Of a stretch of 35,692 nucleotides of DNA, positions 6,867-14,291 are shown one piece after another (the first letter of the stretch is position 1; every line of letters starts with the position of its first letter). The translations under genes and the position numbers were made by a program. The notes beneath the pieces are model-generated. The model did no database searches and had not been told where the DNA came from. It saw only the letters and a list, made by a program, of their open reading frames with translations. This DNA comes from JBBIVP01 sp037439705 [NCBI: bacterium] (GTDB lineage: Bacteria; JBBIVP01). The stretch is taken from contig JBBIVP010000002.1 in the NCBI GenBank assembly GCA_037439705.1, positions 1 to 35,692 of the forward strand, read 5' to 3'.

Positions 6867-7975
6867 AAACTGAACCCCTTTCCAAAGTGGGTTAAAAGGT
6901 CGTATGAATGCTGATATAAAAGAAGGTCTTTGTTTCTTTCAGAAAATGGTAAGAGGTCTGTGTCATAAATTCCTTTGAGAACGGGAAGGGTTTTTAAAAG
7001 ATAGTCTTCAGCCATTTCCAGATTTTTTTCAAGTTCGTTAATTTTATCTTCAAAAAATTTCTTCGTATGACAGTTCATACAGAGGTTTTTTAGTACCTCC
7101 TTTCTTTTGTTCAGAAGTTCCTGCGACTGCTCAACAGGAATTTTTTTATCAGGGAGTAAAGAAATTCCCCTTTTTGCCAGTCTCAAAATTTTAAATGAAA
7201 ATTCTTTATGAAGTCCAACCGTATGACTTCCATTCACCATGTGGCAGGTTACACAAACAGGCGAATCGGGATTTGATGAGGCAGGAAGTAATAAAGAGGG
7301 CTTCCAGCCTTCAATTTTTAATTCCCAGTTCCATCTATCTTCCATTGCCTTAAAAATGGTTCCATGGGATGAGGACAGAAAGTAATAATAAACCCTTTTT
7401 TCATTTCCATCGTGGCAACGGGCACAGGTTTCAGGTCTTCTTGCAGAAGAGGTAGAATAGGTATGAGGAATGTGGCAGGAAGAACAGGCATTTTTTTCTT
7501 TTCCGATGGAATGGCAAGAAGAACATGTATCTTTCATTTCTAAATTCAGCAACTTTACCGCAAGCTCCAGATTTCTCATAGCTGATGAGTGAATTCCATT
7601 TTCAAACTCCTCAAATTGTTTTTTGTGGCATCTCTTGCATGTGTGAAATGATACAGACCTTTTTACCTTTTTGTCCTCGCATTCCGTTTTTTCAGATAAA
7701 ATCTCCTCACCTGATTCTCTTGCAGGAAGATGGCATTCATTACATCCAACTCCCTTTTCTCCGTGCTTGCTTTTCTTCCATCCTGTTATGGAGATTTTTG
7801 ATAACCCCCTTTCCGTATGACACTCATAACATGCCATTGATTCTGCTGAAATATAAGGCTCCGGAACCCTTCCCTTTCTTCTTTGAACCTCAATGCTTCC
7901 TACGATTATGAGTGCAATCAGCATCAAAACCGCAAGGATCCCTGTTACCACCCTTTCATAGGTATAGTCCTTCAT
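6863..7975 (-). CDS. Octahaem c-type cytochrome (HAO-like), membrane anchored
   Basis: The 370 residues contain eight CxxCH haem-attachment motifs, at about 49-53, 78-82, 113-117, 151-155, 164-168, 184-188, 241-245 and 299-303. One N-terminal membrane helix (about 9-29) anchors the protein with the haem domain in the periplasm. The eight-haem count, the spacing and the helical C-terminal tail (about 304-370) suggest the hydroxylamine-oxidoreductase-like octahaem family. Members of that family range from hydroxylamine or hydrazine oxidation to nitrite reduction, so I do not name a substrate. A plain electron carrier is equally possible. The gene follows cytochrome b by nine bases with a good AAGGAGG site, so it is likely the electron partner of the Rieske/cytochrome b pair. 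Confidence 0.88.
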   Translation of the reverse strand: MKDYTYERVVTGILAVLMLIALIIVGSIEVQRRKGRVPEPYISAESMACYECHTERGLSKISITGWKKSKHGEKGVGCNECHLPARESGEEILSEKTECEDKKVKRSVSFHTCKRCHKKQFEEFENGIHSSAMRNLELAVKLLNLEMKDTCSSCHSIGKEKNACSSCHIPHTYSTSSARRPETCARCHDGNEKRVYYYFLSSSHGTIFKAMEDRWNWELKIEGWKPSLLLPASSNPDSPVCVTCHMVNGSHTVGLHKEFSFKILRLAKRGISLLPDKKIPVEQSQELLNKRKEVLKNLCMNCHTKKFFEDKINELEKNLEMAEDYLLKTLPVLKGIYDTDLLPFSERNKDLLLYQHSYDLLTHFGKGFSF

Positions 7976-7984
7976 ATTCCCTCC

Positions 7985-8968
7985 TTAATCCAATGATTCT
8001 TTAATTATCGCAAACACAAAATATAGTGTTAATAAAAATCCAGCAGTTCTCAATGCAAATGGAGCATATTTTCCTGCTACTTTTTCTGCCAGTTTTTCAA
8101 CATAAGGATAAAAAAGAAAAAGGAATATAAAAGCGGTAAGCATAATTATTCCCGCTTTGAGTGGAACGAGTTTTAAAAAGAAGTAAACCGGATAAAAATA
8201 CCATTCGGGTTTTATGTGAGAAGGAGTTCTAAAAGGATTGGCTCTTTCTCCAATTTCTGGTGGAAACATCAGGGATATGAGGGTGAGCGCTGTGAAGATA
8301 AATATAAATATGTTTACTTCTAAATAAAGGTGTTCCGGGATGAGGAGATATTTTTTTTCAGATTGAATGGAAACTCCATATTTTCTCACGAGAAGGATGT
8401 GAGTAAAAATAAAAATGGCAAGGAGAAGCGGAAGTATGTAAATATGAAGGGTAAATAGCCTCAATGTTGTGAACTGGCTTATTCTTTCCCCACCTTTTAT
8501 GAGCATTGAAAGGAATCTCCCTATAAGAGGGGCAGATTCCACGAGTTCTGTTCCAACCCGTGTAGCCCAGTAGGAAAGCTGGTCGTGAATGAGGGAATAC
8601 CCTGTAAAACCTGCTCCAAGAGACAGAAATAACATTATCCCTCCTGTAATCCATGTGAATTCTCTTGGGGATGAATACGCCCTTGTTACGAATGTTCTTA
8701 TGAGGTGAAGGAATATGGAAAATATAAAAATTGTCGCTCCGTATTTGTGAAGCCCCCTTATCCACCATCCCATAGAAACCGTATATGTTATTCTTCCTAC
8801 GCTTTCGTATGCTGAATCATAATATGGAACATAATAGATTAAAAGAAAAATTCCTGTAAGAACCTGAAGAAAAAACAGAAAAAAAGGGGTTCCTCCGAGG
8901 GCGTAAAAGAAATTTTTTAACTCCTCAGGTAGGTCTTCGTTGAGGAATTGAAAACTATTCTTCCTCAT
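7985..8968 (-). CDS. Cytochrome b subunit of a bc-type quinol oxidoreductase
   Basis: This integral membrane protein has about eight hydrophobic helices. The first haem-ligand pair is H-x13-H (GLHKYG to FLHLIR). The second is H-x14-H (LHIYILP to FTHILLV), a spacing typical of b6f-type proteins rather than mitochondrial-type cytochrome b. The quinol-site PEWY motif is present (KPEWYFYPVYF). Unlike b6f, where b6 and subunit IV are separate, both halves are in one chain. I choose the ATG at 8968, giving 327 residues starting MRKNSFQFLNEDLPEE, because GAGG lies nine bases upstream. An ATG at 8995 would put AGGAGG directly against the start codon. The gene overlaps the Rieske gene by 14 bases. Confidence 0.92.
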   Translation of the reverse strand: MRKNSFQFLNEDLPEELKNFFYALGGTPFFLFFLQVLTGIFLLIYYVPYYDSAYESVGRITYTVSMGWWIRGLHKYGATIFIFSIFLHLIRTFVTRAYSSPREFTWITGGIMLFLSLGAGFTGYSLIHDQLSYWATRVGTELVESAPLIGRFLSMLIKGGERISQFTTLRLFTLHIYILPLLLAIFIFTHILLVRKYGVSIQSEKKYLLIPEHLYLEVNIFIFIFTALTLISLMFPPEIGERANPFRTPSHIKPEWYFYPVYFFLKLVPLKAGIIMLTAFIFLFLFYPYVEKLAEKVAGKYAPFALRTAGFLLTLYFVFAIIKESLD

Positions 8969-9389
8969 AAAATCCAACCTCAATGTAAATTCCATCCTCC
9001 TTTATCTCGGTGGTCAATTTTTTTAACGGAGAAGGAGCCGGTCCTGATAATACCTTTCCATTTTCATCAAAAATTGCTCCGTGGCAGGGGCATTTGAATT
9101 TTTTTTCAGAAGGATTCCATTCAACCCTGCAGCCCAGATGTGTGCAGGTGGAGGAGAATGTTTCTATTTTTTCTTTCCTTTTTATAAGGATAAGAACTTC
9201 GTCTTTAAATTTTATTTCTTTAAAGCCTTCTTCCAGTTCCGAAACCCTGCCCCCATAAATTACAACTTTTTCTCTTTTTGAGCTCCTTACGACATATCTT
9301 ATAAGGTTTTTAATTCCAAAAAATGAGCCGAAAAGGATGGAGAAATAAAGAAGTATTTTTGATAAAAAAAACCTTCTCTTTATTTTCAT
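8955..9389 (-). CDS. Rieske iron-sulfur protein, probable Tat substrate
   Basis: The 144-residue protein has an N-terminal anchor (about 11-30) and a Rieske domain binding a 2Fe-2S cluster through C82-T-H84-L-G-C87 and C100-P-C102-H103. It passes electrons from quinol at cytochrome b to a c-type cytochrome. The sequence K-R-R-F-F-L-S at 4-10 fits a twin-arginine signal, which is how Rieske proteins are normally exported. It is encoded between a PpiD-like chaperone (ATGA overlap) and cytochrome b. The next gene downstream but one is the octahaem cytochrome, the probable acceptor. Confidence 0.94.
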   Translation of the reverse strand: MKIKRRFFLSKILLYFSILFGSFFGIKNLIRYVVRSSKREKVVIYGGRVSELEEGFKEIKFKDEVLILIKRKEKIETFSSTCTHLGCRVEWNPSEKKFKCPCHGAIFDENGKVLSGPAPSPLKKLTTEIKEDGIYIEVGFYEEE

Positions 9390-10846
9390 TCCTGTTTCTT
9401 TTCCAAAAGTTCTCTGTCAATTTCCACCGGATAAATGCTTCTCATCCTTATAAGAAGTTCCGTCTGGATTATATCAAATTGCTCCTTTTCATATGCGGTT
9501 CTTATTTCATCCTTTCTTTTCTCAAACTCTTTTTTATCCGGTTTTTGAAGGTCCTTTAAAATCAAAACATAATATGCTCCGTTGAAAAAAACAGGTTTTT
9601 CGCTCACCCTTTTTGATTCTCCAAGAAGCCATGCATATATTACAATCTCCTTTGCCATACCCAGTTCTTTTATTTCCATATCCAGCAGTGAAAAGGGATG
9701 GGTAGGTTCAAGTTTAAACCCCATTTCCCTTGCCTTTTTTTCTGGATTTTTAAGGTCCTTTATCTTTTCTATCAACTCTTCAGCCTTCTTTCTCGCAGAT
9801 TCCATCCTTTCCATTTCCAGAACTTTTTCTTTAACTTTTGGAAGTGCTTCCTCAAATTCAAGAACTTCTCCTGTTATTATTCCCTGAAGTTTAAAAATGA
9901 TGGCTTTTTCATCAAGAACAATTGGTTCACCTACATCTCCTTCTTTCATCGTAAAAGCCTTATCCGTGATTTCCTGTGAAGATGGAAGGTCAACCGGGAA
10001 AGGGCTCATTTTTTCAAATGGTGGGGTTTCACTGCATGAAATTCCTTTATCTACGCACACAGATTCAAATCCCTTTTCTTTCATTTCTTCATATATTTCT
10101 TTTATTCTCTTTGAAAATACTTCAGGGGTTTCTCCTTCACCTTTATTAATGATTGCATACCTTATTATTCTCTTTTCACCACCTCTGAATTCCTCTTTGT
10201 GAGACTCATAGTATTCCTTTAATTTTTCTTCCGATACCTTCACCTTCATATCCTTCGGGTCAAATTTCACAAGATAAATGGAGAGTTTGGTATTTTTAAG
10301 TTCATAATCTTTCCAGAGGTCTTCATCGGAAATTGTTATTGCATCTTTCAAAAGGGAAAGGAGCTTTGAAGAAAGTATTTCCAGTTTCAATCTCTTCTCA
10401 AACTCTTCCGGGAAAATCCTGTTGCTTTTAAGAATGGAAAGATAATCCTTCCTGCTTATATTCCCCCTTATTCCGAGAACCCTCCTTATTTCCGAATTGA
10501 GTTCGTCATCAGAAACCCTGTAGCCTATCTTTTCAGCCTCATTTGCAATAAGCCATGAGTTTATGAGAACCTGAACCACCATTTCTTTCAGCATTTTTTC
10601 ATCAAGGTTCTTAAATTCCTCCTTTTCCCTTGCAATTTCAAGCATCCTTGAATAAGCCATGGAGAAATCCCTTGGAGTTATGTACAACTTTCCCGCTTTT
10701 GCAACATTTCCGCGAAGCCCTTTTATGGAGCATGAACGCCATACTGCTGTGAGGATGCTGAATCCTATAAAGAATGAAGTAGCAACTGCAAGAAGTATAA
10801 TTTTTGCTACAGGAGATTTTGAATACTTTCTGACTATATCAAGCAT
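9386..10846 (-). CDS. PpiD/SurA-like periplasmic folding chaperone
   Basis: The protein has 486 residues with a single N-terminal membrane helix (about 15-35) and a large periplasmic part. The SurA_N-like helical region (about 45-190) includes the segments ITPRDFSMAYSRMLE and LKEMVVQVLINSWLIANEAE. A parvulin-like region (about 215-345) has the usual DLPSSQEITDKAFTMKEGDV block. Layout and length match the PpiD/SurA_N_3 group, inner-membrane-anchored chaperones for exported proteins. The rotamase domain looks degenerate. It lies in the operon with the Rieske and cytochrome genes, so it may help assemble them (inference). The ATG is preceded by GAGGAGG, nine bases after the dehydrogenase stop. 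Confidence 0.82.
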   Translation of the reverse strand: MLDIVRKYSKSPVAKIILLAVATSFFIGFSILTAVWRSCSIKGLRGNVAKAGKLYITPRDFSMAYSRMLEIAREKEEFKNLDEKMLKEMVVQVLINSWLIANEAEKIGYRVSDDELNSEIRRVLGIRGNISRKDYLSILKSNRIFPEEFEKRLKLEILSSKLLSLLKDAITISDEDLWKDYELKNTKLSIYLVKFDPKDMKVKVSEEKLKEYYESHKEEFRGGEKRIIRYAIINKGEGETPEVFSKRIKEIYEEMKEKGFESVCVDKGISCSETPPFEKMSPFPVDLPSSQEITDKAFTMKEGDVGEPIVLDEKAIIFKLQGIITGEVLEFEEALPKVKEKVLEMERMESARKKAEELIEKIKDLKNPEKKAREMGFKLEPTHPFSLLDMEIKELGMAKEIVIYAWLLGESKRVSEKPVFFNGAYYVLILKDLQKPDKKEFEKRKDEIRTAYEKEQFDIIQTELLIRMRSIYPVEIDRELLEKKQE

Positions 10847-10855
10847 AATTCCTCC

Positions 10856-12055
10856 TCAATAAGACCTCGGAAGTCCGAGGACATGTTCGCTTATGTAATT
10901 CAGAATCATTTCTTTTGAAACAGGTGCAGTTTTTAAAAGCCTTGCTGCCTCCCACATATAGATGAGTGCGTTTTCCTCGCTGAAGCCATTCCCACCAAGC
11001 GTTTCTATTGCTCTATCAACAGCCATTATGGCAAGCTCAGCACCGAGGTATTTTGCCATATTTGCGTATGCTCCTACTATTCCCGGCTCCAAATCCTTAT
11101 CAAAAGCCCATCCCGCCCTGTATGTTAGAAGTCTCACTGCTTCCTGATAAATTTTAACCTCTGCAAGTGGATGCTGAATTGCCTGATAGGCACCAATTGG
11201 CGTATCTCTGAAAACCCTTCTTTCCTTTGCATATTCCACTGCGACATTGAGGCAGAATTCGGAAAGACCAACAGCAGAGGCAGAAGCAAGAATTCTTTCA
11301 GGGTTTAAGCCCTTGAAAAGGGCAAATGCACCTGCATTTTCTTCTCCTATTATATTTTCTTCTGGAACTTCAACTTCATCAAAAAATATGGTGCACTGAT
11401 TTGTTCCCTCAATTCCCCTCATGGGCATTGTATTTACTGTTATTCCCTTTGACTTCATATCAACTATAAAAAGAGTTAACCCGTATGCTTTTGGAAATCC
11501 TTTTTCCACAACTTCATTATATGGAACTGTTCTTGTAACGAGCAGGATGTAATCAGCCACATTTGCACCGGTTATGAATGTCTTGGAACCGTTAATGATA
11601 TAATAGCGGTTTTTCTTTTGAGCCAGTGTCTTTATACGAAATGTATTCGTTCCAGCATCTGCTTCTGTAACTCCGAGGGCACACTTGAGTTTTCCCTCTG
11701 CAATTTGGGGAAGAAATTTTTTCTTCAGTTCCTCACTTCCGTTTTTGAGGATACAGCAGGCATCAACGACGGTAAGGATTAAAAGCGCATTTCCAAATCC
11801 AAGGCTTGAAAGTTCTTCAACTGTAAAAATCATTGTGAGGAGTCCACTACCTGTTCCTCCGTATTCAGGAGGAATTACGCTTCCTATGTATCCTGCTCGT
11901 GCAATCTCTTCCCATATTTCATAGGGAAATTCCTTCCTTTTTATGATTTTCTCCCTGAGCTCGGTCTTCTTTTTCTCAAATTTTTTGAAGAGGGAACGAA
12001 CACCTTCCTTTATCATCTTCTGTTCTTCACTGAGTTCAAAACTGAGTCCATTCAT
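10856..12055 (-). CDS. Acyl-CoA dehydrogenase family flavoprotein
   Basis: This is a 399-residue FAD enzyme of the acyl-CoA dehydrogenase fold. It has the helical N-domain, the CALGVTEADAGTN and NGSKTFITGA segments around the flavin, and the C-terminal helices with GAYQAIQHPLAEVKI and ETLGGNGFSEENALIY. Members desaturate acyl-CoA thioesters and pass electrons to ETF. The usual C-terminal catalytic Glu block (YEGT) is replaced by LLKTAPVSKEMI, as in a known subgroup, so substrate and chemistry are uncertain. I choose the ATG at 12055, which has AGGAGG seven bases upstream. An in-frame upstream start at 12103 would overlap the promoter. It is first in the operon leading to the cytochromes, an unusual neighbour. 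Confidence 0.9.
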   Translation of the reverse strand: MNGLSFELSEEQKMIKEGVRSLFKKFEKKKTELREKIIKRKEFPYEIWEEIARAGYIGSVIPPEYGGTGSGLLTMIFTVEELSSLGFGNALLILTVVDACCILKNGSEELKKKFLPQIAEGKLKCALGVTEADAGTNTFRIKTLAQKKNRYYIINGSKTFITGANVADYILLVTRTVPYNEVVEKGFPKAYGLTLFIVDMKSKGITVNTMPMRGIEGTNQCTIFFDEVEVPEENIIGEENAGAFALFKGLNPERILASASAVGLSEFCLNVAVEYAKERRVFRDTPIGAYQAIQHPLAEVKIYQEAVRLLTYRAGWAFDKDLEPGIVGAYANMAKYLGAELAIMAVDRAIETLGGNGFSEENALIYMWEAARLLKTAPVSKEMILNYISEHVLGLPRSY

Positions 12056-12075
12056 TACAAACCTCCTTTTTTTGA

Positions 12076-12103
12076 ATAATAGCAACTTATCTTTCCATTT
12101 CAA
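12076..12103 (-). promoter_or_regulatory. Promoter of the dehydrogenase/cytochrome operon
   Basis: On the minus strand TTGAAA (12103-12098) and TATTAT (12081-12076) are 16 bases apart. Transcription would begin near 12069, leaving a short leader with AGGAGG before the ATG at 12055. The -35 directly abuts the -35 of the divergent radical SAM promoter. Confidence 0.6.
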
Positions 12104-12120
12104 GAAAAATCTGATAAAAT
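12092..12120 (+). promoter_or_regulatory. Promoter of the B12-binding radical SAM gene, predicted leaderless
   Basis: TTTCCA (12092-12097, a weak -35) and TAAAAT (12115-12120) are 17 bases apart. Seven bases separate the -10 from the ATG at 12128, and no ribosome site is present. The -10 and spacing match the other leaderless starts in the window. Confidence 0.6.
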
Positions 12121-12127
12121 TTTAAAT

Positions 12128-13528
12128 ATGAAGGTTCTCCTTATAAAACCGAGGTTCATAAAAAGAGCATTGAATGCGGCAACCCCTCCAATAGGGCTTG
12201 CCTATCTTGCTTCCTATTTGAGGGATAAGGAAAGATCAGCAAAAATAAAAATCCTTGATATGCTTTTTTGCGATGAGACCTACCTTGTAGAGGAAATAAA
12301 GAATTTTTCTCCTGATGTTGTAGGCATTAGCGCATTGACAATTGAGGCAGAGAATATGCACAGGGTAGCCCTTTTGACAAAAAGGATTTCAAGAAAGATA
12401 TTTGTCCTTGCAGGTGGTCCGCATCCAACCCTTTTCTCAAACGATGTCCTTTCAGATGGAAACATTGATTATGTAGTTAAAGGAGAAGGTGAAAGGACAT
12501 TTCATGAACTCCTTCTTTCACTATATGCAGGAAAGGAACCAATAGATGTTAAGTGAATTCTTTACAGGAAAAACGGTGAGATATTTTTTACAGGTGAGAG
12601 GGAGCCAATTTATGACCTTGACTCAATCCCATTTCCCGCATGGGAACTTCTTCCAGTTGAAAGGTATAGAAAATTAAAAAAATTCAGTGTAGTTCGCTCT
12701 GATTTCAAATACCTCCCAATTTTCACATCAAGAGCCTGCCCTTATGGATGTATATATTGCCACAGGATATTCGGAAGGGGGTTCAGGAAAAGAAGTCCTG
12801 AGAACCTTCTTTCAGAGATGGAGGAGTTCATAAAAAGGTTCGGGATTGAAAAGTTTGAGGTTATTGATGATATATTCAACCTTGATGAGGAAAGGGCAAG
12901 AATGATATGCGAGGGAATTATAAAAAGGGGATGGAAAATCCTTCTTTCATTTCCAAACGGTTTGAGGGGAGACAGGCTCTCTTTTGAAACACTCAAACTT
13001 ATGAAAGATGCTGGAACCTATTACATAAGTTTTGCAATTGAATCAGCATCAGAAAGGATTCAGAGATTGATAAAGAAGAACCTTGATGTTGAAAAGACAT
13101 TAAGGGCAATTGAATGGGCTGTGAATCTCCGAATATGGACGATGGGATACTTTATGCTCGGATTTCCAACAGAAACAGAGGAAGAGATAAAGAAAACAAT
13201 TGATTGTGCAAGAAAATCAAAACTTCACATAGCCCTGTTTTTTATAGTCACGCCTTTCAAGGGAACGGAACTCTATGAAACCTACATTCAGGATGCATAT
13301 ATCCCGTATTCGCACTATCATTATTACACAGACCATTACAACCTTTCAGCAGTTGATGGGAAAACCTTGAGGAAACTTTATAAATTTGCATACTGGAAAT
13401 TTTACTCATCACCTTTAAGGGCTTTCAGAATAATAAGGGATTATCCAACTAATAGATTCGGGATAATAAAGCAGTCCTTTTCCCTCTTTTTTGAAGGGCA
13501 AACTAATCCCGAGAAGACGAAATTTTAG
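12128..13528 (+). pseudogene. B12-binding radical SAM protein gene interrupted by an in-frame TGA
   Basis: Codons 1-142 encode a B12-binding (Rossmann-like) domain: MKVLLIKPRF, TPPIGLAYLASYLRD, DVVGISALTIEAENM and YVVKGEGERTFHELL. Codon 143 (12554-12556) is TGA. The same frame then continues without a break to the stop at 13526-13528. It reads ILYRKNGEIFFTGEREPI and DLDSIPFPAWELLP, then the radical SAM cluster motif CPYGCIYCHRIFG (C-x3-C-x2-C), then FAIESASERI and MLGFPTETEEEI. In this family the linker usually has Gly-Ile-X-Tyr-Arg, so TGA sits where a Gly codon (GGA) is expected. A nonsense mutation, a base error or recoding could explain it. Such enzymes act in methylation and lipid or natural-product chemistry; the substrate is unknown. 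Confidence 0.88.
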
Positions 13529-14288
13529 GGCATCTTTTTGAATAAAAATACATAAGAATTGGAATCCATATAAAGAATATAATTATGCACAAAAACTGGG
13601 TTAACGAAAGGCTTCCAATTGCAGGTTTTCTGAATCTAATGAAGTCAAAGGAAAATCTCTGAACCGAAAGAAGAAGTGGTATCCACAAAGATGTCTCACC
13701 ATAGTATTTTTTGAATCTGTTCATAAAAATTGCAATAAATCCGAGAATGATTCCTCCGAATCCTTCATAAATTTGAACAGGATGGAGTTTCTGCCCGGGA
13801 AAGAAATATCCTGCAATGCTATTCTCTGGAAATTTTACCCCCCATGGAAGGTCTGTTGGAAGACCGAAGCAACAGCCTGTTAAGAAACATCCGAAAATTT
13901 TCATAAATGCATAGCCAAAGAAGACGACGGGTGTGAATTCATCGTAGAACCTCCACAGGTTCTCGGTCTTTTTTCTCAAATAAAAAAGTGAAAGGGTTCC
14001 GCCCATGAGGATTATCCCTGGAAATGAATTCCCCCACATTATATACCTTTCAATTGAAGATGGCTCTTCAATTATCCTTCCAATTTTTGAGATTATGAAA
14101 ATCACCCTCCATCCTATAACCCCCGCTACGAATGTTATCATTGAAAAATTTATATAAACCTCTTTTGATATACCCATTCTTTCAGTCAAAAAATATCCTC
14201 CAAGGATTATGCCAATTGCAGTTAAACAAAGAGCTAAATGATATGTATGGATTATGAAATCTCCCCTCTCAAAGAGGTGGGGTAGCAA
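13503..14288 (-). CDS. lgt: Prolipoprotein diacylglyceryl transferase homologue (Lgt)
   Basis: This 261-residue membrane protein has about seven hydrophobic helices and ends SKRCPKISSSRD. Lgt moves diacylglycerol from phosphatidylglycerol to the lipobox cysteine in the inner membrane. The motif LHPVQIYEGFGG is canonical. The segment around the usual GRxGNFxNGE reads MKIFGCFLTGCCFGLPTDLPWGV, so the Arg and Asn of the canonical Lgt motif are Lys and Cys here. This 'GCCFG' form is one I recall from deltaproteobacterial-type Lgt homologues. The end has RFSFDFIRFRKP in place of the RFxxExxR signature. The start is TTG, just after the PA14 gene's TAG, with only a weak ribosome site. The 3' end overlaps the convergent radical SAM gene by 26 bases. 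Confidence 0.85.
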   Translation of the reverse strand: MLPHLFERGDFIIHTYHLALCLTAIGIILGGYFLTERMGISKEVYINFSMITFVAGVIGWRVIFIISKIGRIIEEPSSIERYIMWGNSFPGIILMGGTLSLFYLRKKTENLWRFYDEFTPVVFFGYAFMKIFGCFLTGCCFGLPTDLPWGVKFPENSIAGYFFPGQKLHPVQIYEGFGGIILGFIAIFMNRFKKYYGETSLWIPLLLSVQRFSFDFIRFRKPAIGSLSLTQFLCIIIFFIWIPILMYFYSKRCPKISSSRD

Positions 14289-14291
14289 AAC

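Noticed and set aside
12128-13528. A genome-wide TGA-to-glycine code (as in SR1/Gracilibacteria)
   Set aside because: TGA ends many genes here in tight stop/start overlaps (for example 1798-1800, 5414-5416, 20994-20996), so it is an ordinary stop.
12128-13528. Selenoprotein at the in-frame TGA
   Set aside because: The position is normally Gly, not Cys, and I see no clear SECIS-like hairpin just downstream.
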